A stretch of 64,000 nt of DNA from Ectocarpus siliculosus (taxonomy: Eukaryota > Sar > Phaeophyceae > Ectocarpales > Ectocarpaceae). The notes beneath the pieces are model-generated. The model was given only the letters and a program-made list of their open reading frames with translations, did not search any database and was not told where the DNA came from. The stretch lies in the NCBI GenBank assembly GCA_000310025.1, contig FN649736.1:1098736-1162735 (forward strand), in the 5' to 3' direction. Positions 24,401 to 36,797 of this stretch are shown here, in pieces (within the stretch, counting starts at the first letter, position 1; each line of letters starts with the position of its first letter). The position numbers and the translations under genes were made by a program.

Positions 24401-27400
24401 CGCTGCGTTGATCGCGTCTGTCTCACAGTTGTTGCTATCGTGTTTCCTGCTCGTGTTCTGGTGCGCACTATCTTGTGGTTCCTCTGCAGTTGTTCGATGG
24501 CTTGACCTTGGAGGAGCTCGAGCAGCTACAGACGGAGATCCTGCAGTACCAAGAGCTCGTCGGGGAGAACGGGTGGGTGGGTGGATGGATGGATGGATGG
24601 AGAACACTACATCGCAGTACGGCACCAAGCCTCCATCCTCTCGCGCATCGCGTCATGTCTCGACTCCCGTTGCTGGTGCCCGTCTTGTTGGTGTTTCAAT
24701 ACATATCCTCCCGTGCTGTCGGGGCTAGGAATTCGCACAGGACACACACTGCCACGAACGCTCGACGTACATTGTGTACAGAACTCGCCACCACTTGAGA
24801 ACTTGCAGCAGTTAAGAACTTGCGCCGAAAAATGTCCGCAATCTAAAAACTTGGCCGAAAGAACAGGTGCTCAGCGAAGAAACCTACTCTTGAACCTCTC
24901 CAGTCGCCGTGGGGGTAGGTACCCCGTCGACGAAATTCGAAACGGGCTTCGGCCAAAATATGAGGTTATGGAGAGGTGGCGCTTTCTGCATACAGCTGTG
25001 CGCAATTTTCGATTAGACTTACCTCTTCGTACTTCGTTGTCTGTTTGCCCGGAGTGCCGTTCAGTATGGTGCTTGTAGAGCAACGCTGGCTGTACCACCG
25101 TTACGGAATCTTGACAACCCTTGCATTGTCGCATTGTTTTGGCAGACCGAATCGAGACTTCTGGCTTTCTCTAGGGGTTGTTTGCGACGACAAGGTGGCG
25201 AAGGCCAAGGAGCTTCTCGGGGAAACCGAGGAGGGCGTCGCGACTGGGGGGCTGCATAAGGTGGGCCACTACTACGAGCGTGTGTGGTGGATTCGTAAAT
25301 TTTTTCACATCGTGCCTGTGAGCACGTCGCTTGCAGGACATCAACACTGGCGTCCTGTGTCGGCTGCTGAACGGTTACGGGTTGTTGGGCCCACAGCCGT
25401 TGGTTGTGGGTGCTCCGCTGTACTTCTAAACCCAACCAGTACCTGCGTGAGTTTCTCTCTGTCAGGCTGATTTTCGTTGCTGCTGCGTTGGTCCGTTCGC
25501 TGATCAGACGGTCATCGACGACGTCACGGCCAAGTTCGAGAACCAGACCGTGGAAGAGTTGGCTGAACAGAAGACCAAGATCCAGGACAAGCTGGACTCC
25601 GGCGAGGCTTCGGTGGATACAGAGTTCTGGGAGGCCGTGCTGAAAGAGCTACACGTTTTCCAGGTGCAGGGGTTCTCTTGACTTGACCCTCTCAGGCGCT
25701 TGGTGTTGCGCAACGGGTCAATGGTGCAAGGCTGGTCACTCGTGGGAGAGCCTGGCCTTGAGACCGACGGGTTTTTTACGGAGCGTGTTTTTCGAGGCGT
25801 GTTATTTTCTTCTTTTTCTCGTAGACGTTGGTGGTTCGTGTCGGATGGTCTCAAGCGGAGAACGGCCCCTTTCCTTCCTGCTTGTCTTCCTGATGCGGCA
25901 GGCGATGGCCAAGCTTCGCGACGTACACCAAGTCATGCTGGAGGCTCAGCTGGAGAAGCTGGAAGGTATGCAAAGGCGTGAACAGCAGTTGGGGTGACAA
26001 TGGCAGAGCGGGGCGATGGCACATGATTACAACTGGAGAGTCTAATTTCGAAAATACAGCAAACGTTTGTGAGAAAAAATCGGCGAACGTCGTAGGCGTG
26101 AAGATCAGCAAGGACTAGACTATCTCCCTCTACTCTCCCGCTACTTGGCATGAGGTTGATTTTTGTTTTCTCAGTGGTCAACACTGGCCTCTCTATAATA
26201 TCGCTAATAGCACTAGGCGCACCAAACTATTCGGGTTTTCCAGAGCTACATTTGGCTGAACTGCTGTTGCCATCAAGGTGGAAGGTCGTTGGCTTTCGCG
26301 ATTTGTGCTGAGTAACTAATGGTTGAGTGGCGATGATGCTGCTTTGTGCGTTGCAGTCTCCTTTCCAAGTTTTAGTTTCTGCGAAGTGTTTGATGGCGTG
26401 TGATTCATGATCGCGAGCCATTTGAGGGCACGGGCATGCCGTCCCCATCTAACCGGTGGTATTTGTTTTTTGATTCAATCCAATCCCATTTTATCTTTCA
26501 GAAATGCGGGACAACATGAAGAGCAAGCGCGCCAGCAGAGCGGAGGGAGACGAAGAGGAGGAAGAGGCAGAGGAAGAAGGAAAGGGACCGGCGATTGCGA
26601 CAACCGCAGCAGACTCATCCGCTCTGGCCATGGTAAGTTGTCCGATTACTTTCTTGAGACAAGGGGGGGAGGAGGGCAGGGGGGTTGAGAGTCTAGTCTT
26701 GTGGCGTGGTCTTGGCGCCATCTTGATTTTTGAGGACCTCGCCATGGTAAATAGTGGGACGTCGAGAGAGATGGCTTCTCCTCGTTGGTGCAGACGATGG
26801 CGAGTTATTCGGAAAAGCTTTCAAGACGGAGAGGTTATTGGTTGTGTTATTTAACAAACAGCACGGGAACGCTCTTCTCCTGAGGGATTGAGTTGAACCT
26901 CTGACGACAAAACAACCAATATGATGCGCTTCCTACTGTGGACGCTGGCACCCACCGACATACCGACATGCCAGCGACGGGAGATGGTATCGACACGCTT
27001 ATTACGTCTTGCTCTGAGGTTTCTGTTGCCTTGGAGGCATCTCTGCAAGTAAAATAGTTGCATTGCTGTGTGCCCAGCAGGGTGCATGTGCGATACGTCT
27101 CTGCTATGTTTGTTGGTGATGCGTGTGAGGCCATGTCTTGACGCGTGTATCTGCCGTGCGTTGTTCTATTTTCCGGACTGTGAAGGGCATGCTGGCCAAC
27201 GAGAAGAGCAAGGGAATGGGAGACCAAGAAGAAGGCATGGACTTGGCCGACGAGGTCGACATGGGCGGGAAGGTGAGGACTTTACAGACCACCTCGCTGC
27301 CTCGTTTTGTGCACTGGTTTCCGTTGCTATTTGAAAACGGCCTTGATGCACGGGGCAGGCCGTGTATTGGTCGCCTTTTGCGCAAGGCGCAACACTGTAC

Positions 27401-28748
27401 AAAAAACAGCCTCGCATTTTCATGCTTGCTAGTGACCCGTTCGGTTGTCTTGTAGACCTGACGTGGCCATCGATGTATGCACTGCTTGTTTCGTTTTTCG
27501 CCAGACGTACTGGTGGCACGACAAGTTCCGCCCCCGGAAGCCGCGCTACTTCAACCGGGTCAAGACGGGTTACGACTGGAACAAGTACAACCAAACGCAC
27601 TACGACCACGACAACCCTCCACCCAAGACCGTGCAGGTGAGACGGACTGCGGGCCGCTGCATGTGTCTCTCGCACCCTGCGGAACCTGCACCGCTCGAGT
27701 TGATGGTCTGAGTTTTGTTTATTCGCTCTCTATCGCACCGCCGGCACTGCGTTGCGCGTGCATGGCCATGGAACGATGGTTGGTCGATGCAGAAGACCGT
27801 TGGTGGAGTTCCTCGGGTGTGTTTGGGTCCGATGCACGGCGAGCCGCTCTAGCCCTCTACAGCAGTGTACCACGTGGTTCCCGTGTTGGCTACTTTCGTG
27901 CTGTAGCTGCCACGGTGCACGCTGAATGCTGTAGGTAGGTACTGTAGGGCGGATGATGCCGTATGGACATATTTGGACCTACACAACGGGCACCACAGGC
28001 CTGGCGCGTGCTTTTTTGTGCCGCCGCTTGTTGTTCACCCGCACCAGCTCGCTCTCTCGCTCTCGGGTCTGATCTTAACAAAATACTTCTATATTCCAAC
28101 CTCGTGGCGGCTAAGCTGTACAATATCCTTGCGCGCGTTTTACCCTTTCAACAATTTTCGCCGCAGGGCTACAAGTTCAACGTGTTCTACCCAGACCTGA
28201 TCGATCGCGAGGATACCCCCAAGTATTTCTTGGAGAAGGCGGATCACCCCGGCTTTGCCATCCTCCGATTCCACGCCGGGCCTCCGTACGAAGACATCGC
28301 TTTCAAGGTACATAAGTTGGACTATCTAGACTATTCCTCAAGCCCACGCGCGTTTTTTCATGTACAGTGTAGATGTCCTTGTTGGCTCTTCGTCGGTTGT
28401 TTCGATGAACGTGGAAGTCATTTTTCTTTTTTGGGTCCCACGCCCGTCCGTGGGGCTGGGCGTTCCTCTGGGATACCTCCTTGTAGCGATTTATTAGTCG
28501 ATAGCGAAAGGAAGTGTACCACAATACAGGCCTTCCAACACGACTAGACTCGTGGGTGTTGTTGTGCAGCCCCATAGACATCGTGACAACGCGTACTCTA
28601 TTTTCCCTCCCCTCACGTATGCTGCTGCCAACGTCAGATCATCAACCGAGAGTGGGAGTTTGGACGCAAGCGAGGTTACCGCTGTGTGTTCGAGCGCGGT
28701 GTGCTCTCTCTCTACTTCAACTTCAAAAGCCTTTGGTATCGCAAGTAG
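21441..28748 (+). CDS. CACTIN: Cactin, spliceosome-associated protein
   Basis: Sixteen exons: 21441-21533, 22085-22242, 22669-22794, 23059-23212, 23449-23601, 23802-23891, 24158-24232, 24490-24572, 25146-25260, 25508-25663, 25902-25965, 26502-26632, 27186-27272, 27505-27636, 28167-28307 and 28638-28748. All have GT/AG ends and compatible phases, giving about 622 residues and a TAG stop. The N-terminus is Ser/Arg/Lys-rich like splicing factors. The cactin middle domain follows: DINPFGDSNLTEQFVWGKK, FHLQQASQRSK, RDRPIDRLAKNVILF, LTLEELEQLQTEI, FWEAVLKELH. After an acidic linker comes the C-terminal cactin domain: FRPRKPRYFNRVKTGYDWNK, NQTHYDHDNPPPK, GYKFNVFYPDLID, ILRFHAGPPYEDIAFK, INREWEFGRKRGYRCVFERG. 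Known role: nuclear, binds spliceosomal complexes and is needed for accurate splicing in animals, yeast and plants; first found as a partner of Drosophila Cactus. Human cactin is about 758 residues, so this copy is compact but complete. An extra small exon between 21533 and 22085 cannot be excluded. Confidence 0.95.
24573..24600 (+). repeat. GTGG/ATGG microsatellite in a cactin intron
   Basis: Directly after the exon ending at 24572, the donor itself lies in (GTGG)n followed by (ATGG)n. Repeat-length changes would move close to the 5' splice site. Confidence 0.8.
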
Positions 28749-31454
28749 TATGCATACATGTACGTATGGGGTACACGCACTCTTCGCCTGCTGGCGTATC
28801 TCGGGAATCTGTCGCGGTCTTTCCTACTACTGCTGTAGTCCGACGAGTTTGTGTATCGCAAGGTGCGGCAAGTTGTGGTGTTGAGCGTGTCAAGTAGTCT
28901 TACAAGGTGCGCGGCCCTTTGGTGGCTCGTGGCGCGCCGGTTGTCCGAATTGCGAAAGGCCTGCCATGAGCGTTTTCTGGATTTTCTGTCTCGAACCATC
29001 GTTTTGGCTCTTGTTTATGTTGTGCGCTATGTAGAGGCCGCATGGCAGTACAGGAGCATCGTAAGCGCATGAACTGAGGATGGGCACGCAACCGGCGTCG
29101 TATTGGTCACTCTTTGGCGGAAACGATGCCTACCTTGTTGAACCCTCGAGACACTTCGATGGAGCAGAATTTTTAAAGCAACCTACCGGTGAAGCTGTAG
29201 ATGTAGTCTAAGCAGCCCGCTAGCATTGATAGATGCACAACGCGTGTTGTTGTGGATCCCACCCTACCGGGTCCCGAATCCCGATCAGATGGACATGAAG
29301 GTTGACTGAGAATTTCGGAGTACGTGTTGTGGGATCGCGTTGTGGGAGGGAGGTATGTAGCCTTGGCTTGCGTGACCGTATTTAGTTGTCTACGTTGCTT
29401 CCTTTCGTCCATCCAAACCGCTACGTGCCTGACGCTGGTCCCCGAAACTCTACGAAGATTAAGATTGGCGCGTTACGTGCGTCCGTACAGCAGCCGCTGT
29501 TTATCATGCCTGCTCACGATGACAATGTATGCGTGCTGTTGTTCACGAAGAAAAGGACAAAAGGGACGTAAGGCAAAGGCACAAAGACTACAACAGCGTA
29601 GAAACATCAACTAGAACGATGCAGCAGTACAAGTAGCAGTGAGAGGCACGCGTACAAGTCAGAGAACGCCGAAAACCACCCGTAGAAACGCCCAATGAAA
29701 GGTTCCATCCGAGGCTTTGTTCCTCCTCGGTACATTTGCATCCCGCCGCGGTTCTACGACAACTCCAGTACACCACAACAACCACCACCACCTCGCACTC
29801 CCGCACGAAAAACGTAGAAGCTGATGAATCCGTGACGAGGCGAAGAAAAGATGAAAAAACGTTGCTTTCACAGGATCCACGAACGGCCCACAGATGAAAT
29901 CGAGGTGAGCAAGTAGTAGCAGCTTCCACAACTGCTGCCGTGGACGTCGACCAGAGATCGGACGGGAGGCAGCTGCTGTTCGATTGTATGACGCAAAAAA
30001 GGCAGGGTTCGTGGTTGTTGGTGATCATCTGAACAATAATGGGCTGGCTGATGAAACCAAAACACGACTGTCTGTACATACTCCACCACAGCGACCGAAA
30101 CACTTCTGTCACCCCTGTCAAACACAGCAGCGGTGATTGGTCCAACACGACTTTCCGGTGATAGCTTTTGGCGCTGGGCGCTGGGTCTCTCTGGAACATT
30201 TTCGTCTCCGCATACATAGACTATGCATGAACGCAGGAACTTATGGGCTCTTTTTGATGGCTTGGACAGATGGAGCTGTTGTTGTATTGTGGAGACCTTT
30301 GGTCTGGTACTACACCACCAGAGGGAACAAAGCCGAGCAGAGAGCAGAAGTATTGTTGTGTACACAAGGGAGTCCAATCCCCCAGGCTGCATGGGGAGAT
30401 GAGAGCAGAGTGGCGTTGGGTTTTGGTCGTTGCCCGAATTGTTCCGATTTTTCCGCGCGAAATGGGTAGGTCGTGCGTGCGGAGGAAACGTGCCCAACAG
30501 CTTGCTCCATCCCACCTGGCAACCTACTCGCGGTATGGTGTATGGTACCACACGGTTACCAGGTGATGGTTGACCAACCAAGAAAGTTATTCCGCGTGTG
30601 CCAGGTTTTGTTGTCATGCATACCACGAAGCAGAACCATGTGGGTAGCATGTAGCCAGTACCCAGTAGCCAGCTATTTAACAAGAGCTGCAACACCACGG
30701 AGAGAACCAAAAAATGAGATAGATTACACGTCCGGAAATTTCAAAAATGAGAGAGGAAAAAATGAAAAAATCCAACCTTGCCACACCGCGGAAACAAGTG
30801 AGAGAGCCAGCACGTGTTACTACTGCTGTGTCTACATTGGCCACGATCAAACACGAGATTGGCCCGCAATGCAGCATGACTGATAGGAGCAGTCGAGAGT
30901 CAGGACGACCGAGTGGAAACGAGGGCCAATGCGTCGCATGGAGCTGTTCCTTTCCCTATCCCACTGCTGTGATCGTTGCATCAATCGTCGAATTTTAATT
31001 TTGTGTTCAATTCAAACCCAAGCGCGCGGCCCAAAGCATCAACCTACAGCAGTAGTACATATCATGGCAAGAGTGCGTTTCTTTCGCAGGTTGCAGCCAG
31101 CGCAATACGATCACCCAATCACTCACCACTCTTAACGGGGTTGGTTTCGGTGGGAGCTGCTGTGCTGTGAGCACCCGCCCGTGTCCCGGCCGGCATCCTC
31201 CCTGCTGCTCGCAAATCCACGATCCAGGGTGAGCTCTAGCCACAGTGAAGTGTGGGTCTGCAAAAGCCGAATGGTATGGCGGCAAGCATGCGACACATGT
31301 TGCACTCTGGATTGCTCAGCACACCCAGCAGCGTCTCTCTCTCGTCTCCCTCTCTCTAGTGGATGGAGGTGAACGTGGGATTCTATATCCGCGGGAGAGA
31401 AGCAGAGAGACAAGCGTTGGAGTAAAAAAAGCAGCTGATCCAGGGGCCGCGTGC

Positions 31455-31630
31455 CTATATAGAGGGAGGGTATAGGCTTCTATATCTGTGTCCTTTGCGC
31501 CGCCCCCCCGGAGTGTTCATGGTTGATGGTTGATCCGAGCAACGCGCGCTCCTTCCCTTCCCCCACCCACCACACTTCTACTCGTCCCCTCTGTTCTCAG
31601 CAGCGCCAACCCCAGCGTCAACACCAGCAG
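31455..31630 (+). promoter_or_regulatory. Possible TATA box and first exon
   Basis: TATATAGAGGG at about 31455 is followed about 70 bp later by an ATG (about 31528) opening a 35-codon frame (MVDPSNARSFPSPTHHTSTR and on) that ends at a good phase-0 donor, CAG|GTAAGC, near 31630. A short upstream ATG frame precedes it. It could be the first exon of the ELM2-like gene 5 kb downstream, or nothing. The phase does not by itself connect it to the exon at 36798. Confidence 0.2.
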
Positions 31631-34229
31631 GTAAGCGAGCGGCCTTTTTTCGCCCCCACCTGCATAGTAAAGATATCCTACCTTCCCAGCAGCAGTAGCA
31701 GCAGCAGCAGCAGCCCAGACTCACCTCGCTTCACCGCCGCCATCTATCTTTGTTGTCCACAAAAAAGAGACAGAGGAGGTAAGACATCCAGGTTGGGCAG
31801 GACTGGTGAAAGAGAGGTACGGTCTAGGCAATCTGGAAGGAAGTAAGGTCAACCGCAGCAGCAGTCTACATGCGCGGCAGCGACAACATTCTCTTCGGAT
31901 ATCTTTGTTCTCTCATGCCGGCTTGATGGTCCGTGTTTGAATGCATGGCCATGTACAGTATCGCCCTTGGGTGCAACGGCGGTTGCCCTTTATTGTGAAC
32001 AGCAATGCATCGGACCAGACACGATCGTTGGGTGGGGACTTCCTTGGTGTTGTGCTTGGCCGTGGTGTTGCTCGAGTTCACCCGGTTTGCACAGCATGTC
32101 GTGGGTGGTTAATGCATGCTTTAGCCGGTCCAGCTAGCTGTGTGGTTTCGGCTGCAAGCGCTGGTGTCTTGGTGTGTGAAGCGGCTGGCAGCCACCCAAT
32201 CTTGATTTCTTCAATGCCTGGCGCGCCCATTTGTTTTCTGCTGAGATAGAGACGCCAGGCATGTCCGGCGATCTTTTCATCACAAAGATACTGTAGAGAT
32301 GTCAAGGAGCTTCCACGCAAAGCTCCCCGTATCCAAGACCATGTGCCTGACCGCCGACCCCTTGCATGCCCCCCCCGGTTCCGTTGTCCAATGCGGTCTA
32401 CACTTGAAGGAGAAATGGCGAGTAGCGCAGTCGGACGAGCTTCTGCCGGAGATTCGCCCGGGGCTTCATCCATGGCCGCGGCGTTCAGGCGAGATAGACT
32501 ATGTAACGTCGAGTTAAAACAGTTTAGAGTTTGGCCGTACTGTATTCGTGATGATGCCCGTGTGCGGCATTGGGTGTTTTGATTGAGCGCATCTAGCGCT
32601 CCCATTGTCCCTTTTTTTTTCCGTGAAGAGGTTTTGTATCGAAGCTGCTTGCGACGCCACGTTTTTGTTTTGGGCGACATTGCGATGCCTTGCTGTTTCC
32701 TCTTCTCCAAAAATACTCCTTATCCGAAGGGTGGGAGCCAGAGTGTGCCCGCTGTCTCTCCTTGGGGAGGAGGTCCAATTGAACCTCACCTTTCAACCCC
32801 TCAAAAGATTGAAAGCAGGTATTGGTATGGTGTATATTTAGCGCATTTGGGTTTACGTTTTCCCTTTTCCCTCTCAGGAGAGACGCTCCACCTTGATCAC
32901 CCCTTGCTGTAGGTTTGGCGTCTTGCACGGTGTTTGACGTATAGTCTATTCTCGAAATTGAAATGCTTCCAGGAGTCGCTGCTGCCGTCATTTCTTTGAA
33001 CCTGGTCAGCTGCCTCCCCCGCGATATATATATATTTTCCTTTTTTTTTTCGTGCGTTGTTGTTCTCCGCACTGCCGTCATGTCTATCTCAAGTCATAGA
33101 GGAAAGACGCCCGCGTTACGGTATTCTGACTCCATGCAGCTCATGCGCAAGCCTAACAACCCACCTCTTTCAATCAAGCCAACAACCTGCTGCCTTTTAA
33201 AGAGGTGGATTGGTTGTTTTCCATAGGAGTTGTTTTCGATATGAATTCGCCTGTGCCATGGGGGACAAGATTGCCTCTGGCGCAGTAAGCGAGAGGAATG
33301 GATGTGTAGTTCGAGTTCTCGAGCTCTGTTGTCAACCAATACCGGGCACAGTCCTCCGCCCTCCGTTGAGAAGAAGTGTCTCAGCACTGCAATTCCGGGA
33401 GCTCTCTGGATCTCTCACAGAGAAGTATTCTCGTTTCGCTGTACACGTCCATGCTCCATGTGTCTCTGCCTCCCGTCTTCAACCTGCGTCCCTCTCGCCC
33501 TCTCAGCGGAAACCGGACCACCCGGTCACGGGACACCGGCAGTTGTACAGTAGCTCGAACCATCCGGATGTCGCTCAGGTCCCATACGTTGGAACGGGAT
33601 GCTCGAAATTGCTTTTTGCTGATATGACTATATATGAATTATTGAAATTTTGGTCGTAAGTTCCCGTGCGTGAAGGCAGAGAGACGGAAAAACAAACTAT
33701 CGATAATGGACGTGTATGTCCCACAGCCCGAGCCCACTGGTGGTGCGCGTTCGACGGACCAGAAAATAACAAACGCAGAGAGGTTACTGCACAGCAACCA
33801 ATAACGCTGCTGTTTTTCTCTTTCTCTCTGTCTCTCTCTCCCTCCCTCTCCCTTTTCTCTCTCCTTTATCTCTCTCTCTCTTTCTGTATCTGTCCATCTG
33901 TTCCTCTGGTGTGTGTTGTGTGCGTGTTTCGATCGGTCAAAAGCGAAAGAATCAGTGGGTCTTTTCTGGTATTGTTGACTCATCTAGAACGATTAGAATA
34001 CCGGATGAATAAGAGTTATCTAGTGTAATGTTTGCGCGACTCATTATGGCATACGGAAGTGGTGTGAGTCACGCCTGCCCGTGCTATTTCACCCACATAA
34101 AAGAAATGCCGCGGGAGCGCCATCACCCGTGGAATCAATTAGAAACCTTCCATTTTGCGTCCCCAAAACCAAGAACTCAAGAACACCCAATGCCCAAAAC
34201 AAAACACTCGTCAATTTTTGTTGACCATA

Positions 34230-34800
34230 TGGACCTTTGTCTTGTTATTCCTGGCCTTTTCATAATTGGGCAAACTACAAAAACCCCTAGACTTGAGACA
34301 ACCAGATGTGCTGGCCTGGACGATGGCAGCGTCCATGTTCTATAGAACCTTGACTACATCGTCCACGCGTGCCAGCCATTTTCCACGCTTGGTGGGACGT
34401 TGCGAGGAAACAGAGCTCGGCGGTCGTTTTTCATGTGGGAAAACGGTCCAACGTCTCTGTGATTCGCAACGTCGTTCAAGGTTGATTGGATGTTTAGGTG
34501 TGTTTTTACATGGTAGCGAAACGGCAAACACATCTTGCGTCTGTGCGTGGCATACCTCGGAGTATTTAACTCGTCGAGTACGTATGGCGTAATCTCAGCT
34601 CCAGCGAGATGAAGTTGTCGGCTACTGTTTGCTGGTTTCTGGAAAGCAAGATCACAGGACTTCCTCCTCCGATAAATTTGTCAGCAGTTGACTGTACAGT
34701 ATTCAACTTCTTGCGTTTTGCGAAAAATATGCACGACGGTAAAAGGCATTATTCGCTGTTGCGTTCGGCGGTTTCATTGTGACGTGTGTTTGGCAGTCTG
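34230..34800 (+). repeat. Segmental duplication, copy A
   Basis: Matches 35650-36700 in order and orientation. Shared landmarks include TTGGTGGGACGTTGCGAGGA, GGCATACCTCGGAGT, AACTCGTCGAG or GACTCGTCGAG, and GAGATGAAG(T/G)(T/G)GTCGGCTAC. Identity is perhaps 75-80 percent by eye. No coding frame is conserved between the copies. Confidence 0.75.
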
Positions 34801-35649
34801 TAGGGCTAGACTCACTACTGTCTACACGCGATGCCTTTGGTCTCCGACTCTTACCATATGTACTTTCCCTGCTAGTCTTGCCTCGTCGTCCACGCCCATG
34901 TACGTGTTGCGAAATTTGGCCACGTTCTATCTACGTGGCATGTGGCTCCTCTGTGCTCATCTCTCCCTGCCTCGCTCTCATTTTCGTGTCTCGATCGAAA
35001 CAGTACACCTGCCGATCACCCCACCACCAACGCTTCTACTCTGGTTGCCTACCATTCGTTTTTCGAGGGGTGGTCTCAGCAGTGTTGTATTCTGCTGAAC
35101 AACGATTACGGTTAGCAAGATGTCCCGCTTTCATCGGCAGTCGCGCGAAGCGACGAACACCTGAAAGCTATTCTTGAGACACGACGTACCGTCACGATGT
35201 TCTTGTCTACCCTATCTTGTCCTTCGATGATGGTGCGTACTCAAACACATCGTTTGGTGTAATGTCAGACACACAAGGCATTTTCGCAAGCGTTCTATTT
35301 CCGATCTGCACCAATACACTCTAGGGCAAATGACCTGTGAATCACCCGCGGCAGCATTTTCGCGAAGAGCGAAAAAAACGAAGCAAGTATTTTCTTCCAG
35401 AAACAACTTTTTATTAGATACAACGCTCCCCCGCAAAAATTTCGTGATTCAGTCTAGCTAATTTCGTAGACAACTCGTCTTTCAATGGTGTACGTATATG
35501 TACTGATGTAGAGTCAGACAATATTCTTAAAGAATAGGCCTACCGCTTGACATACCTCTCTGTCATTTACATCATTTACATGAAGTATGTTTTGTCAGCG
35601 TGTTTTTTGTCTATCGGCTGCCCGGTGTGCACTCTATATTGACTATATT

Positions 35650-36700
35650 GACCTTTGTCTTGAAACCCCCTCAATTTGGGCGGTGTGGCCCCAAGCGCCA
35701 AAAACCTCGTACATAACTCCATATTTTACCAGGACTACTCAAAATCGAGCAAACTAGACCCGCCTAGACTTCGCAACCAGACGTGCTGGCCTGAATGATG
35801 GCAGTGTCCATGTTCTATAAAACCTTGACTACATCATTCACGCGCATCAGCAATGTCCTATGCTTGGTGGGACGTTGCGAGGAAACAGAGTTCGGCGGTC
35901 GTTCTTCATGTTGGAAAACGGTCCGTGTCTTTGTGAATCGTAACGTTACTCAATCTGGACTGGTTGTTCGGCGTGTTTCTGTATCGTAGCGGAACGGCAT
36001 TACATCTCGCGGTTGTGCATGGCATACCTCGGAGTTTATACAAGACTCGTCGAGCACGTATGCTAGGAATTTCAACTCCGGGGAGATGAAGTGGTCGGCT
36101 ACAGTTTGCCTTGAAAAGAGTATTGGTCGTGCAGGCCGAGGTGGTCGTTCACCACATGTATTTGTAGGTCTCAATTCTCTATTCCCTCACAGTCATCCTT
36201 GCATTCGCGTTGCAACTTGGGTTCCATTGTCGGCGATTCTCACGTATTTTGTTCTTGCTGTTTATCATTTTTTTTGTACTTTTTTCTCTGCGGTCTTGAA
36301 TTCTCCTGTCTTTCCCCCCCCCCCCGGCTTTTCCTATTCTACTCTCCGCCCCTCTCTCGAGCCCTGATAGCGCAGCATTGCTTTCCTAACCCTTGCTTGT
36401 CGGAGTTTCCGATTTGTCTCGAAGAGTCGCCGCGCTTCTCTCTGTCTTCCTGTCTCCGTCTCTTTCTGCCCCTATCGCCTATTCATCGATGGACGTGGGC
36501 AGACCCTCTTCCCAAGTTGGTCGGTTGCTGTTTGCTGGCAGGAAGGATCGATCGCAAGACTCCCTCTGAGTAATATGTCATTCACAACAACAGCAGTAGA
36601 CCTTGTTCACCTTGTGTGTTGCCGTAAAATGTGCACCACGGTACCAAAGGCGCTATTCGCCATTTGTAGGCGGCGGTTTCATCGGTAGCAGCTGTAACAA
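35650..36700 (+). repeat. Segmental duplication, copy B with an extra insert
   Basis: Corresponds to 34230-34800 but has an insert of about 420 bp (about 36110-36530) that is absent from copy A. The insert is flanked by similar GGTCGG(C/T)T(A/G)C(A/T)GTTTGC sequence on both sides and contains a pyrimidine-rich stretch. Confidence 0.7.
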
Positions 36701-36797
36701 GCATTCGCTCACAACTCCCAAAATGTTGAGTTGTGACCACTCGCCTCTACCCGCCCCCCTCGCCTCTGCTCTCCTCTGCTACCTCTTCCTTTTGCAG

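Larger units (their letters stand above)
28749..36797. other. Gene-poor 8-kb region
   Basis: No recognisable protein domain on either strand. Two minus-strand frames (29868-30710 and 32078-32710) are long but read as low-information sequence. Features that can be pointed to are a CT-rich run at about 33815-33900, a possible promoter and first exon at about 31455-31630, and a diverged direct duplication at 34.2-36.7 kb. Upstream exons of the ELM2-like gene must lie somewhere here, because its first recognised exon opens in phase 2. Confidence 0.4.

Noticed and set aside
25338-25430. Possible extra cactin exon after the acceptor near 25338
   Set aside because: The exons at 25146-25260 and 25508-25663 join in phase and align with known cactin without it.
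29868-30710. A 280-codon minus-strand frame in the gene-poor region
   Set aside because: No recognisable motif, irregular composition and no neighbouring exons; looks like chance.
32078-32710. A 210-codon minus-strand frame
   Set aside because: No motif or supporting structure; competing frames on the other strand look equally good.
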